Shown in pieces: positions 35,984 through 45,469 of a DNA stretch of 52,658 nt. Each line of letters starts with the position of its first letter. The first letter of the stretch is position 1. The notes beneath the pieces were generated by a model. It was not told the DNA's origin. It ran no database searches and saw only the letters and a list, made by a program, of their open reading frames with translations. Source of the DNA: Woeseiaceae bacterium (GTDB lineage: Bacteria > Pseudomonadota > Gammaproteobacteria > Steroidobacterales > Woeseiaceae). The position numbers and the translations under genes are program-made. The stretch is from the NCBI GenBank assembly GCA_030066075.1, contig JASJCH010000024.1, forward strand, positions 1 through 52,658, read 5' to 3'.

Positions 35984-37338
35984 CGCGTCAGCGCTCCTAC
36001 CGCGGCGGCGAACGCGTCGCCCCGCGCACCGTAGTTCTCGAACTGGTCGAAACTCGCGCAAGCGGGTGCAAGGAGCACCGTGTCGTCAGATTCCGCGTAC
36101 GATGCGGCCTGGCATACGGCGTCATCCATGTCGCGCGCGAAGTACACCGGCATCACCGTGTCGATCGCCTCGGCGATAGCTTCGGCGTCCGTGCCGATCA
36201 GGACCGCGGCACGCAGCTTGCCCTCGAGCGCCGCCGCAAGCGCGCCGAAGTCACCGCCCTTGCCCTCGCCGCCCGCGACGAGCACGAGCTCGCCATCAAT
36301 CGAATCGATCGATGCGACAGCCGCCGCCACGTTGGTCGCTTTGGAGTCGTTGATGTAGTTGACGGCGCCCTTGCGCGCAACGAACTGCATGCGATGCGGC
36401 AGCCCCGGGAACTCGCTCAGAACTTGCAGCATGGCGCTCATCTTGAAACCACACAGCTCGCCGGCCGCCAGCGCCGCCAGGGCGTTGGCCTGGTTGTGAC
36501 GGCCGACCATGCGCATGTCTTCGACCGCGATCAGCAGGCTGTCGCCACGCGCCAGGTAGAGCTCATCGTCTTCGACGCGTAAGCCGTACTGACCTTCCCC
36601 GGGCTCGTCGAGGCCGAACGAGATGACGTTATCGATGTGTTTCGCCGCGTCGGCGGCCTGTGCGTCGGTGCGATTGACGACCGCCGCCCGAGCCTCGCGA
36701 TAAATGCGGTACTTCGCCTTGCGATACTCCTCCTCGCTGGCATGCCAGTCGAGGTGATCGGCCGACACGTTGAGCAGCACGGCCACGTCGGCCGGCAGAT
36801 TGTCGATGCGCTGCAGGTGGAAGCTCGACAGCTCGAGCACGTAGAGCTCGGGTTCTTCCGCGTCCAGCAGGTCCAGCGCCGGCTCACCGAGATTGCCACC
36901 GGCAAGCACTTTGCGACCGTCGGCGCGCCCCATGTGGTAGAGCAGCGTCGTTACCGTGCTCTTGCCATTCGAACCGGTGATAGCGCAGTAAGACTGCTTT
37001 GCCTCGCGGGCGAACAGTTCGATGTCGGACACGACCTCGACCTTGTCCTTACGCGCCTTCACGAGTAGCTCGTTGTCGTCCGCAATGCCGGGCGACACGA
37101 TGATGCGTGTGATGTTTGCGGGCAGCGCGTCGGCGCCGAGCACGAGTTCGGCATCGGGCCAGAGCGCTTCCAGTTCGTCCACGCCCGGCGGCTCGTCGCG
37201 CGTATCCATGAACACGGCGCTACGCTGCTCGCGCTTCAGGTAGCGCGCGATCGACAGCCCGGTGGAACCGAGTCCGAACACGAGATCCCTGTCCTGGCCG
37301 GCCGCTTTCTTCGGCGCCATTTTCTTCGCTGCGCTCAT
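35980..37338 (-). CDS. murD: UDP-MurNAc-L-Ala--D-glutamate ligase MurD
   Basis: Adds D-Glu to UDP-MurNAc-L-Ala. The 452 residues include a Lys/Ala-rich N-terminus ([18 protein letters not shown]), the FGLGSTGLS dinucleotide-like motif, ATP motif [22 protein letters not shown] and NDSKATN. It overlaps mraY and ftsW in ATGA junctions. Confidence 0.96.
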   Translation of the reverse strand: MSAAKKMAPKKAAGQDRDLVFGLGSTGLSIARYLKREQRSAVFMDTRDEPPGVDELEALWPDAELVLGADALPANITRIIVSPGIADDNELLVKARKDKVEVVSDIELFAREAKQSYCAITGSNGKSTVTTLLYHMGRADGRKVLAGGNLGEPALDLLDAEEPELYVLELSSFHLQRIDNLPADVAVLLNVSADHLDWHASEEEYRKAKYRIYREARAAVVNRTDAQAADAAKHIDNVISFGLDEPGEGQYGLRVEDDELYLARGDSLLIAVEDMRMVGRHNQANALAALAAGELCGFKMSAMLQVLSEFPGLPHRMQFVARKGAVNYINDSKATNVAAAVASIDSIDGELVLVAGGEGKGGDFGALAAALEGKLRAAVLIGTDAEAIAEAIDTVMPVYFARDMDDAVCQAASYAESDDTVLLAPACASFDQFENYGARGDAFAAAVGALTR

Positions 37339-38429
37339 CGGATCTTGAGACTCGCGAGGCCGATCAGCACGAGGATGACCGTGATAATCCAGAAGCGGAC
37401 GATGACCTTCGGCTCCGCCCATCCCTTGAGTTCGAAGTGGTGGTGCAGCGGCGCCATGCGGAAGACGCGCTTTCCGGTGAGCTTGTACGAGGCGACCTGG
37501 ATCATGACGGACAGGGTTTCGACGACAAACACGCCGCCCATGATCACGAGCACGATCTCCTGCCGCACGACGACGGCAACGGCGCCCAGGGCAGCGCCGA
37601 GCGCGAGCGCGCCGATGTCACCCATGAAGACCTGCGCCGGGTAGGTGTTGAACCACAGGAAGCCGAGCCCGGCGCCTGCCAGCGCCGAGCAGAAGACCAG
37701 GATCTCGCCGGTCCCAGCAACGTACGGGATGCCAAGGTAGTCGGCGAAGTTGACGTTGCCCGTAACGTAGGCGAACACGCCCAGCGCCCCGCCGACCAGG
37801 ACCGTCGGCATGATCGCCAGGCCGTCCAGGCCGTCGGTCAGGTTCACGGCGTTGCTGAAGCCGACGATGAAGACGAAGGACACCAGTATCTGGAACATGC
37901 CCAGGTACAGCGTCGTGTCCTTGAGATACGGGATCAGTAACGCGGTCGCCGTGTCGAGCGTACCGTTGGCGTCGGCCCACAGGTACAGCGCGACGGCCGC
38001 AATGATGGCGGACAGCGACTGCCAGAAGAGCTTTGCCCTGGCGGAGATTCCCGCGGGGTCCTGCAGGACGAGCTTCTTGTAGTCGTCCACATAGCCGATG
38101 ACGCCGAACGACAGGGTCACGAACAGTACGATCCAGACGAACATGTTCTCCAGGTCCGCCCACAGCACGGTGCTGACCGCGATTGCGGTCAGGATCAGCG
38201 CGCCGCCCATCGTGGGCGTGCCGGCCTTGATCAGGTGCGTGTCGGGGCCTTCTTCGCGAACGGGCTGGCCGACCTGGTTCACGCTGAGCTTCTCGATCAT
38301 GCGCGGGCCGATGATGAACGACAGCACCAGCGCCGTGAGGGCGCCGAGAATGGCGCGCATCGTCAGGTAGCTGAACACGTTGAACCCGGATTCGAACTGC
38401 GCGAGGTATTCGGTGAGATAGAGCAGCAT
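37335..38429 (-). CDS. mraY: Phospho-MurNAc-pentapeptide transferase MraY
   Basis: Integral membrane enzyme that makes lipid I on undecaprenyl phosphate. The 364 residues have about ten hydrophobic helices. Catalytic motifs are GTPTMGG, the Asp pair in GYVDDYKK, the Asn/Asp block [13 protein letters not shown] and the C-terminal [11 protein letters not shown]. It starts two bases after the murF stop, the only small positive gap between rsmH and ddl. Confidence 0.97.
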   Translation of the reverse strand: MLLYLTEYLAQFESGFNVFSYLTMRAILGALTALVLSFIIGPRMIEKLSVNQVGQPVREEGPDTHLIKAGTPTMGGALILTAIAVSTVLWADLENMFVWIVLFVTLSFGVIGYVDDYKKLVLQDPAGISARAKLFWQSLSAIIAAVALYLWADANGTLDTATALLIPYLKDTTLYLGMFQILVSFVFIVGFSNAVNLTDGLDGLAIMPTVLVGGALGVFAYVTGNVNFADYLGIPYVAGTGEILVFCSALAGAGLGFLWFNTYPAQVFMGDIGALALGAALGAVAVVVRQEIVLVIMGGVFVVETLSVMIQVASYKLTGKRVFRMAPLHHHFELKGWAEPKVIVRFWIITVILVLIGLASLKIR

Positions 38430-38431
38430 GA

Positions 38432-39781
38432 TCAGGCTCCCCCGTTCCCGCGCAGCGCGTCGATAACACGCTCCATGCGCATGCCGCGCGATCCCTTGAC
38501 GAGCACGTTGACGCCCGACTCGAGCTCACCGCTGATCGTGTCGATGAGCGGCTCGATGGATTCGTACCACTCCGCCTTGTCGCCGAACTCTGCCACAGCG
38601 TGACGGCTCATATCGCCGTGCGCGAACAGGCGGTCGATACCCGCCTCGCGAATCGAGCCGCCGACGTCAGCGTGCATGCTCTCGGCATCGTCACCAAGTT
38701 CGAACATGTCGCCCAGCACGAACCAGTTCTTGCCGGGCAGCGCGGCCAGGAACTCGGCCGCGGCGATCACCGACACCGGGTTCGCGTTGTAGCTGTCGTC
38801 GAAGAGCGTCGCACCGCGGATGCCGGGCAACGGCGCCAGCCGGCCCGAGACCGGATCGACGCTCTCCAGCGCCTCCTTGATCGTGTCTGCGGGAACATCG
38901 AGCGCCGATGCGATGGCGGCCGCCGCGCACGCATTGCGCACATTGTGTTCGCCGGCAAGCGGCATCGAGAGCTCGATCGTCGTGTCGAGCAGATGCATCG
39001 TGAAATGGTTGTAGTCGCTGCCGGCCTCGACCTGGTCCGCCCGGATATCGGCATTCTCGCTGAGGCCGAAGCTCAGAACGTCGACGCCTTCGACCAGGGA
39101 CAACCAGAAGTCGTAGTACGGGTCGTCGGCATTGAGGACGGCGACCTTCGGTCGCGGATCGCCCTGCAGAATCTCGGCCTTGGCGTGCGCGACACCCTCG
39201 ATGGAACCGAATCCCTCGAGATGCGCCGGACCGGCATTCGTGATCGTTACGATATCGGGCTTGACGAGCGACGTCAGGTAACCGATCTCACCGGCGGCGT
39301 TGGCCCCCATCTCGAGCACGGCAAAGCGGTGCGATTCGTCAATGCGCGCCAGCATCAGCGGCACGCCGATATCGTTGTTGAAGTTGCCCTCGGTTGCGAG
39401 GGTCGGAGCAACGCGCGACAGGCAGGCGGCGATCAGTTCCTTCAGCGTCGTCTTACCGTTGCTGCCCGTGACGCCGACCACGGTCAGCGAATGCCCGTCG
39501 CGCCACGCGGCGCCCAGCTCGCCCAGCGCGATGCGCGTATCCTTGACTTCGATCTGCGGCAGGTCGACGTTGACACTGGTCTCGACCACCGCGCCCGCGG
39601 CGCCCTTGCTCTGCGCGTGGCTGACGAACTCGCCGCCGTCGAAGTTCGGTCCGCTCAACGCTATGAACAACTCGTTCTCACGGATCGAACGCGAATCGGT
39701 GCTGATGCCCTCGAAGCCGCAATCGGCGCCGTGCAGCTTGCCGTTCATTGCCTCTGCCGCGAAGGTCAGCGTCGAGTTCAC
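38432..39781 (-). CDS. murF: UDP-MurNAc-tripeptide--D-alanyl-D-alanine ligase MurF
   Basis: Adds the D-Ala-D-Ala made by Ddl to the UDP-MurNAc tripeptide. The 449 residues start at GTG 39781, overlapping the murE stop (GTGA). Motifs are STDSRSI, ATP loop [35 protein letters not shown] and DDSYNANP. Confidence 0.97.
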   Translation of the reverse strand: MNSTLTFAAEAMNGKLHGADCGFEGISTDSRSIRENELFIALSGPNFDGGEFVSHAQSKGAAGAVVETSVNVDLPQIEVKDTRIALGELGAAWRDGHSLTVVGVTGSNGKTTLKELIAACLSRVAPTLATEGNFNNDIGVPLMLARIDESHRFAVLEMGANAAGEIGYLTSLVKPDIVTITNAGPAHLEGFGSIEGVAHAKAEILQGDPRPKVAVLNADDPYYDFWLSLVEGVDVLSFGLSENADIRADQVEAGSDYNHFTMHLLDTTIELSMPLAGEHNVRNACAAAAIASALDVPADTIKEALESVDPVSGRLAPLPGIRGATLFDDSYNANPVSVIAAAEFLAALPGKNWFVLGDMFELGDDAESMHADVGGSIREAGIDRLFAHGDMSRHAVAEFGDKAEWYESIEPLIDTISGELESGVNVLVKGSRGMRMERVIDALRGNGGA

Positions 39782-41292
39782 GAAACCTCCCCGGCGCGCC
39801 TGTCGAGATTGGCGAGCGCGGCGCCATAGTCGGAAAAGTCGATCCGCTCGGCGCCGATAAGCTGGTAGTCCTCGTGGCCTTTGCCCGCGACGAGAATCGT
39901 GTCACCAGGCTGCGCGTTATCGATCGCCCAGGCGATCGCCGCGGCGCGGTCCTCGATCACCGTCGCCTTGTCAGGCGCGGCAATTCCTTCGAGAACGCCA
40001 TCGATAATTGCGCGCGGTGACTCGCTGCGCGGATTGTCGTTCGTGATGACGACCACGTCCGCCCGCTTTTCGGCCATGCGGCCCATTTGCGGTCGCTTGC
40101 CGGCATCGCGGTCGCCGCCGCAGCCGAACACGCACCAGAGCCGGCCCGCGCAGTGCGCTCGCAGTGCGCGCAGCACGGCGTCCAGCGCCTCGGGTGAATG
40201 CGCGTAGTCGATGTAGACCGACGGCAGTCCTTCTGGCGCAGGCACGCGCTCCAGTCGTCCCGGCGGCGCGCTGACCATCTCGAGCTTCTCACAGGCCTGT
40301 TGCAGCGGCACGCCGTGCACCAGCATGGCCGCCAGCACCATTACCGCGTTGGCCACGTTGAAATCGCCGGGCAGCGGCAGGTGAAACTCGCCTGTGCCCC
40401 AGGAGCTCGCGATCCGCACATTGGAGCCCGTGCCTTTGGCGACCACGGAGCGGACGAAGACGTAGGGCCGTCCATTGGCGACGCGATCGAAACGCGTCGA
40501 CACCGTGACGACGTCCTGGCCGCAGCGGGCGGCCAGCTCGTCACCGAATTCCGAGTCGAGGTTGATAATGCGGTGCTTTGCAGGGTAATCGAGGAACAGC
40601 CGCGCCTTGGTCTCGAAGTACTTCTGCATGCTGCCGTGGTAATCGAGGTGATCGCGACTCAGGTTCGTGAACATGACGGTGTCGAACGAGACGCCGGCAA
40701 TGCGATCCTGGGCCAACGCATGCGACGAAACCTCGACCGCCGCCCATCCCGCGGCGGCGTCCCGGAAGCCAGCGAGATGCCGGTGCAGTTCGATCGCGCC
40801 GGGCGTCGTCATGCCCTCGCCACCGGCAACTTCGCCGACGCCCGTGCCGAGCGTGCCCACGTAGCCGCAGGTTTCACCGAGGTGCTCGCAACACTGCGCG
40901 ACGAGCCAGGCGACCGTCGTCTTGCCGTTGGTGCCGGTTACACCCAGGACTTTCACGGCCTCGGACGGCCGGGCGTAGAAACGGTTGGCAATCTCGCCGA
41001 GACGCCCGGCGAGATCCTCGACCGCGATCATCGGCACGCCGACCCGGCCGGCCGGCGCCTCGGCGGTCGAAGAATCCCAGGCGATCGCGGCGACGCCTGC
41101 AGTGACCGCGTCGGCTGCATAGTCGAGTCCATGGCTGTTCTCGCCGCCGCAGGCCAGGAACAGGTCGCCAGGCTTCAGGTCGCGGCTGTCGCTCGAGATA
41201 TCGCGGACCTCGATGGCCGGCGCCACGGCGATACCCTGCAGCAGGTCTGCGAGCGTCGGTTTCGTGGACAGGTATTCGGCCGGCATGCTCAT
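39778..41292 (-). CDS. murE: UDP-MurNAc-L-Ala-D-Glu--meso-DAP ligase MurE
   Basis: Adds the third residue of the peptidoglycan stem. The motif NDNPRSE is the specificity loop for meso-diaminopimelate, so the cell wall is of the usual Gram-negative type. The 504 residues show SDSRDLKPGD, ATP loop GTNGKTTVAWL, EVSSHAL and YAHSPEAL. Coupled to ftsI and murF by 4-base overlaps. Confidence 0.97.
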   Translation of the reverse strand: MSMPAEYLSTKPTLADLLQGIAVAPAIEVRDISSDSRDLKPGDLFLACGGENSHGLDYAADAVTAGVAAIAWDSSTAEAPAGRVGVPMIAVEDLAGRLGEIANRFYARPSEAVKVLGVTGTNGKTTVAWLVAQCCEHLGETCGYVGTLGTGVGEVAGGEGMTTPGAIELHRHLAGFRDAAAGWAAVEVSSHALAQDRIAGVSFDTVMFTNLSRDHLDYHGSMQKYFETKARLFLDYPAKHRIINLDSEFGDELAARCGQDVVTVSTRFDRVANGRPYVFVRSVVAKGTGSNVRIASSWGTGEFHLPLPGDFNVANAVMVLAAMLVHGVPLQQACEKLEMVSAPPGRLERVPAPEGLPSVYIDYAHSPEALDAVLRALRAHCAGRLWCVFGCGGDRDAGKRPQMGRMAEKRADVVVITNDNPRSESPRAIIDGVLEGIAAPDKATVIEDRAAAIAWAIDNAQPGDTILVAGKGHEDYQLIGAERIDFSDYGAALANLDRRAGEVS

Positions 41293-43016
41293 TGACTCAT
41301 GGCCTGCATGATGCTGCCCGGATCACGCGCCGGCATTGCATCGGGAGGTATCGCCAGCAAGCGCAGGGATTCGGACATGGCGTCGGCAAACACCGGCGCC
41401 GCAACGTCGGAGCCGTAGTAGAGCTCGCCGCTCGGCTCGTCTATGACGACGACCGCAGCAAGGCGCGGGCTGCTTGCGGGCGCAAGACCCGCAAAGATCG
41501 AAATGTACTTGTCCTTCGAGTAACCGCCAGTCGCGAACTTCCACGCCGTGCCGGTCTTGCCGGCGATGCGATACCCGGGTATCGAGGCCTTGGTGCCCGT
41601 TCCTCCGGGACGCACGACCTCTTCGAGCATGCGTTTGACGGCGGCTGCCGAGTCACCGGCGAGCACGCGGTCGGCATCGGGCTGGCCATCCAGCGCAACC
41701 AGCGACACCGGTCGGGCCAGGCCGTCACTGCCGAGAATGGCGTAGGCCTGGGCGAGCTGCAGCGGGGTCACGGAGATGCCGTAGCCGTACGCCAGCGTTG
41801 CCTGGTTGATGTCGCGCCAGTGGTTATAAGGAGTCAGCAGTCCGGCCGATTCCCCCGGGAAGCCGCTCGTCGTCAGCGAGCCGAGGCCAAAGCGTGTCAT
41901 CGTATCCCACAACTGCTCCGGCTCCAGCGACATCGCGAGCTTGGTCACGCCGACGTTACTGGACCGCGCGAGAATCGTCGTCAGGCTGACGCGACCGAGG
42001 TTACGGCTGTCCTCGATCGTCTTCGGTCCCACGGTCACGTAGCCGGGCGCCGTGTCCACGATGCTGCTGGGACGATAGCCGCCGCTCTCGAGCGCCGCTG
42101 CGACAACCAATGGCTTGATGCTGGAACCCGGCTCGAAGATGTCCGTGATCGCACGATTGCGGTAGCGCTCGGCCGAGTACTGCGCCCGGTCGTTCGGGTT
42201 GTACGTGGGCTGGTTCACCATGGCCAGCACTTCGCCGGTCAGCACGTCGAGTATCACGATGGAGCCCGACTCGGCGCTGTGCTTCCGGATGGCCGCCTTG
42301 AGCGTGCGATAGGCCACGTACTGGATACGCAGATCGATGCTGGTGCGCAGTTCCTTGCCGGGCTTCGGCGGCCGGATGCTGGCGACGTTTTCGACAGCAC
42401 GGCCGAGGCGATCCTTGAGCACGCGCTTGGCGCCGGTCTCCCCCGCCAGCCAGTGATTGAATGCGAGTTCGAGGCCTTCCTGACCCTCGTCGTCGATGTT
42501 CGTGAAGCCGACGAGATGGCCGGCGACCTCGCCGGCCGGGTAGTAACGGCCGTATTCGCGCTGCACATTCACGCCGGGCAGCTTGAGCGCCAGCACCTGG
42601 TGCGACTGCTCCGGGCTCAGGTGCCGCTTCAGGTACAGGAACTCCTTGTCCATGCTGCGCGTCACGCGGCGTATCAGCTGCTGCGAGTCGACGCCGAGGA
42701 CGCGCGCCAGTTCTGGAATTCGGTCAACGGCCGGCGCCAGCTTGCGCGGGTTCGCCCAGATGCTGTCGACCGGCGTGCTGATGGCCAGCGGCTCACCATG
42801 ACGGTCCGTGATCGTGCCGCGGTGCGCCGAGATTCTCTCGGTGCGCAGGTGGCGCGTATCGGCCTGCTGGTTGAGGAAGTCCTTGTTGAAGACCTGCAGG
42901 TGAACCGCGCGCGCGACGAGCGACACCGCGACCAGCGAGAAGAACACGCCGATCAGCGTCAACCTGCCGACGAATCGCCTCGCCGCCTGTTGTTTCGTTT
43001 CTGCCCCGCGCCTCAT
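41289..43016 (-). CDS. ftsI: Septal peptidoglycan transpeptidase FtsI (PBP3)
   Basis: Class B penicillin-binding protein for septal cross-linking, partner of FtsW. The 575 residues have a short cytoplasmic tail, one membrane anchor (about 18-40), the pedestal domain with RGTITDRHGEPLA, and a transpeptidase domain. The active-site motifs are SSIK (in EPGSSIKPL), SSN and KTGT (in AGKTGTAWK). The start at 43016 overlaps the ftsL stop. Confidence 0.97.
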   Translation of the reverse strand: MRRGAETKQQAARRFVGRLTLIGVFFSLVAVSLVARAVHLQVFNKDFLNQQADTRHLRTERISAHRGTITDRHGEPLAISTPVDSIWANPRKLAPAVDRIPELARVLGVDSQQLIRRVTRSMDKEFLYLKRHLSPEQSHQVLALKLPGVNVQREYGRYYPAGEVAGHLVGFTNIDDEGQEGLELAFNHWLAGETGAKRVLKDRLGRAVENVASIRPPKPGKELRTSIDLRIQYVAYRTLKAAIRKHSAESGSIVILDVLTGEVLAMVNQPTYNPNDRAQYSAERYRNRAITDIFEPGSSIKPLVVAAALESGGYRPSSIVDTAPGYVTVGPKTIEDSRNLGRVSLTTILARSSNVGVTKLAMSLEPEQLWDTMTRFGLGSLTTSGFPGESAGLLTPYNHWRDINQATLAYGYGISVTPLQLAQAYAILGSDGLARPVSLVALDGQPDADRVLAGDSAAAVKRMLEEVVRPGGTGTKASIPGYRIAGKTGTAWKFATGGYSKDKYISIFAGLAPASSPRLAAVVVIDEPSGELYYGSDVAAPVFADAMSESLRLLAIPPDAMPARDPGSIMQAMSQ

Positions 43017-43303
43017 GGTCTTTCGATGACGTAAATTTCGGTTGCTTCAGGCCGTACCAGCGACAGGTCCTCGGTTGCGACCTGCTCGATACGGGCATGC
43101 GTGGCCCAGGTGCTCTGTTCGATCTGCAGCTGACCCCACTCGATGTTCAACTCGTCGCGCTCGTGCGTGAGTGCCTCGAGTTCGACGAACAATTTGCGTG
43201 ACTCGTGCTTGGTGTAAACCAGCGCCAGCGCGCTCAGCACGCACACGACCGCAAAAGCGGCGACGAGTGCGAACGGTTGCCGTTGTTGCGAAACCTGGAT
43301 CAC
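43013..43303 (-). CDS. ftsL: Cell division protein FtsL
   Basis: Small bitopic divisome protein that forms a complex with FtsQ and FtsB and activates FtsWI. The 96 residues have a membrane segment (about 10-30) and a periplasmic coiled coil (HESRKLFVELEALTHERDEL) ending in the family TEIYVIERP. It starts at GTG 43303 within a GTGA overlap with rsmH. Confidence 0.93.
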   Translation of the reverse strand: MIQVSQQRQPFALVAAFAVVCVLSALALVYTKHESRKLFVELEALTHERDELNIEWGQLQIEQSTWATHARIEQVATEDLSLVRPEATEIYVIERP

Positions 43304-44229
43304 AGACGCTCCGCGACGCGCAGACGCGCACTGCGCGCGCGTACGTTTTCGGCAATCTCGTCGGCCGTTGCCGTGATCGCCTTACCGACCTGCTTCAGCT
43401 TCGGCCGGAACTCCTCGGGGATATTCGGCATGCCACGGTATTGCTCGGGCTCACGCGAATGATCGCGAATGAACCGTTTCACTATGCGGTCCTCGAGCGA
43501 GTGAAAGCTGATTACGCACAGGCGGCCGCCCTGCGCCAGCATGTCCAGTGACTCCGCCAGCACCGCCTCGAGTTGTTGCAGTTCACGGTTGATGAAGATG
43601 CGGATTGCCTGGAACGTCTTGGTCGCCGGGTGCGTCTTGCGCGTATGCGCAGGCACGACGGATGCCACGATGTCGGCCAGGTCGGTCGTGGTCCGTATCG
43701 GCTGTTTGTCGCGAGCGCTAACCACGGCGCGGGCTATGCGACCCGCTTGGTTTTCCTCACCGTAACGCTGTAGCACCTGTCTCAATTCCCGTTCGTCCGC
43801 GTGTTCGAGCCATTCGCGCGCGGAGACGCCTGACTCCGGGTCCATGCGCATGTCCAGAGGTCCGTCCCGTAGAAAGCTGAATCCACGGTCGGCTTCGTCG
43901 AGTTGTGGTGACGAGACGCCGAGGTCGAAGAGAAGGCCGTCGACTCTGCCGGCAAGCCCTTCTTCTTCAATACGTCTGCCCAGTTGTTCAAGCTCGCCCC
44001 TGTACAATTCAAAACGTGGGTCTTCTGTCAGCACCGCTTCTGCAGCTGCAATGGCCTGTGGGTCCCTGTCGATTGCCAGCAATCGCCCCTTGTCTCCCAG
44101 CCGTTGCAGAATGGCTTTGCTGTGACCCCCGCGTCCGAATGTCCCGTCGACGTAAACGCCGTCTTTCTTGATATCCAGTCCTTCGAGGACCGGCCCCAGC
44201 AGCACCGGCACATGCGCGTTGCTGCTCAC
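43300..44229 (-). CDS. rsmH: 16S rRNA m4C1402 methyltransferase RsmH
   Basis: SAM-dependent methylase of C1402 in the ribosomal P site (formerly MraW). The 309 residues begin VSSNAHVPVLLGPVLEGL from GTG 44229 and carry DGTFGRGGHS (SAM site), DLGVSSPQLD, RGFSF and ISFHSLEDRIVK. The frame extends upstream into mraZ, but family length and alignment favour 44229. No clear ribosome site is seen; the gap to mraZ is 11 bases. Confidence 0.95.
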   Translation of the reverse strand: MSSNAHVPVLLGPVLEGLDIKKDGVYVDGTFGRGGHSKAILQRLGDKGRLLAIDRDPQAIAAAEAVLTEDPRFELYRGELEQLGRRIEEEGLAGRVDGLLFDLGVSSPQLDEADRGFSFLRDGPLDMRMDPESGVSAREWLEHADERELRQVLQRYGEENQAGRIARAVVSARDKQPIRTTTDLADIVASVVPAHTRKTHPATKTFQAIRIFINRELQQLEAVLAESLDMLAQGGRLCVISFHSLEDRIVKRFIRDHSREPEQYRGMPNIPEEFRPKLKQVGKAITATADEIAENVRARSARLRVAERL

Positions 44230-44240
44230 AGGAAAATTCG

Positions 44241-44690
44241 CTAGAACGAAATTGACTCGAGGTCGGGCGGCAGCTCGCCGTCGTCGTCCTCGCTGAGCCA
44301 CGCGTCGCGTTTCTCGTTCCAGGTTTCCTCGTCCCAAAGTTCAAACTTGTTGCCCTGTCCAATGAGCATTGCGGCTTTGTCGAGCCCCGCGAATTCGCGC
44401 AGTTCGCGCGAAACGAGGATGCGGCCGCTGCCGTCCATATCCACCTCGGTGGCGTAACCGACCATGATGCGCACGATGTTGCGTGCCGTTTTGTTCATGG
44501 ACGGCAAGCGCACGAGCTTGCGTTCAAGTTCTTCCCAGTCGGGTAGCGGGTAGACGAGCAGGCAATGATCCTTGTCGACGGTGACAACGATTTGGCCATC
44601 ACAACGGGCGGCCAGCCGCTCCCGATACCGGGTCGGTATTGCCATGCGCCCTTTGGCGTCTAACGAGACTTTCGTGGCCCCTCGAAACAC
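44241..44690 (-). CDS. mraZ: Transcriptional regulator MraZ
   Basis: AbrB-fold repressor of the dcw cluster. The 149 residues start MFRGATKVSLDAKGRMAIPTR from GTG 44690, which aligns with E. coli MraZ. Two MraZ repeats carry the DxxGR motif (DAKGRMAIP and DGSGRILVS). The acidic C-terminus is DDDGELPPD. Three TGGGN repeats in the leader are its expected operator, so the cluster is probably autoregulated. Confidence 0.96.
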   Translation of the reverse strand: MFRGATKVSLDAKGRMAIPTRYRERLAARCDGQIVVTVDKDHCLLVYPLPDWEELERKLVRLPSMNKTARNIVRIMVGYATEVDMDGSGRILVSRELREFAGLDKAAMLIGQGNKFELWDEETWNEKRDAWLSEDDDGELPPDLESISF

Positions 44691-44743
44691 GTTGGTCAGG
44701 ACAACCCGGGTTTCGCTCTTCTGGCGCGAATCCTGGGCAGGAT

Positions 44744-44768
44744 GCCCATTTCCTCCCACTTTTACCCA
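44744..44768 (-). promoter_or_regulatory. MraZ operator: three TGGGN repeats at 10-base spacing
   Basis: On the minus strand TGGGT (44768-44764), TGGGA (44758-44754) and TGGGC (44748-44744), each separated by exactly five bases. E. coli MraZ binds TGGGN direct repeats with five-base spacers upstream of mraZ. Here they lie just downstream of the predicted transcription start, where bound MraZ would block the promoter. Confidence 0.87.
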
Positions 44769-44777
44769 CTTTTCGAC

Positions 44778-44807
44778 ACTATAAGGTCGGGGCGAGAGGA
44801 GCGTCAA
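44778..44807 (-). promoter_or_regulatory. Main promoter of the dcw cluster (Pmra)
   Basis: Minus strand TTGACG (44807-44802), 18 bases, TATAGT (44783-44778). The predicted start is near 44771, about 80 bases before the mraZ start and immediately upstream of the MraZ repeats. It is the best sigma-70 match in the mraZ-rnpB gap. No other clear promoter is seen inside the cluster before lpxC, though weaker ones within genes cannot be excluded. Confidence 0.8.
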
Positions 44808-44810
44808 CAA

Positions 44811-45067
44811 GCCCTGGCAATTATTTGTTGTTGTACAGGGACTTAGGGGCTATTGAGTGGCCCAAATCGGGCAAATTGTGGCGCCTGTCGCGCGAGGAAA
44901 ATCAGAGGCTTAGCGAATCTTCCTCGACAGATTATGAAAAATCCGTCGGCAAACGGCGACAGTAGCTGCTTTCAGCGAATTTCGTGTCCTTCGTGCGCAG
45001 ATCACGGGTATTTTGGACCGTGCCGCGCAGGAAAGTCAATAAGTTATTGAATTTATTAAAATAAATT
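44811..45067. other. Non-coding gap between Pmra and the rnpB-side palindrome
   Basis: About 250 bases without a supportable gene. Composition is more AT-rich than the surroundings, especially at 45035-45067. A possible extra promoter on the minus strand (TTGACT at 45041-45036) has only a weak -10. A 65-codon frame at 44853-45050 has no ribosome site or recognisable sequence and is not called. Confidence 0.5.
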
Positions 45068-45095
45068 GGGGTCAGAGCCCCAGGGCTCTGACCCC
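45068..45095. repeat. 13-bp perfect palindrome next to the rnpB 3' end
   Basis: GGGGTCAGAGCCC (45068-45080), loop CA, GGGCTCTGACCCC (45083-45095). It is 14 bases downstream of the rnpB 3' end and followed on the minus strand by AT-rich sequence. It may terminate rnpB transcription. Similar GGGGTCAGA palindromes are dispersed repeats in many proteobacterial genomes, some near IS200/IS605-type transposases (from general knowledge). Only one copy is present in this window. Confidence 0.7.
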
Positions 45096-45109
45096 GCTGG
45101 TCGAGAAAT

Positions 45110-45450
45110 CAGGAGCCGGCAGTAAGCCGGGTTCTGTCTGGGGCAATCATTCATCTGGGACAGCTGTCACCAACTGCCTCTAGCAACCTACCCGGAAGCC
45201 CGCTCGGGACCGGCGGTTCGCTTCCCTATTTGGTCTTGCTCCAGGCGGGGTTTACCGTGCCGCGAGCTGTTACCAGTCGCGCGGTGCGCTCTTACCGCAC
45301 CTTTTCACCCTTACCATTGCTGGCGGTATATTTTCTGTGGCACTTTCCGTGGGCTCGCGCCCCCCAGGCGTTACCTGGCGCCTTGTCCGAAGGAGCCCGG
45401 ACTTTCCTCCACAGATCAAAGACCTGCAGCGATTGCCTGGCCGACTCCTG
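45110..45450 (-). ncRNA. rnpB: RNase P RNA (type A)
   Basis: Catalytic RNA that matures tRNA 5' ends. Helix P1 pairs CAGGAGTCGGC (45450-45440) with GCCGGCTCCTG (45120-45110), with one G-U. Conserved blocks follow in order on the minus strand: GGAGGAAAGTCCGGGCTCC (P4 5' side), GGTAACGCCTGGGGGG, GTGCCACAGAAA, AGGGTGAAAAGGTGCGGTAA, ACCAAATAGGG, and the 3' P4 block ACAGAACCCGGCTTA. End positions are set from P1. rsmI ends 20 bases upstream. A -10-like TAGAAT at 45472-45467 overlaps the rsmI stop. Confidence 0.97.
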
Positions 45451-45469
45451 AGTTCTCGGACCGGCGATT

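Noticed and set aside
35982-36000. REP-like GTAGGAGCG...CGCGATG on the minus strand
   Set aside because: It encodes the C-terminus of MurD and the start of FtsW. The stem is too short and the loop differs from the three intergenic copies, so it is probably chance.
44853-45050. 65-codon frame in the mraZ-rnpB gap
   Set aside because: No ribosome site, no recognisable sequence, and composition like non-coding DNA.
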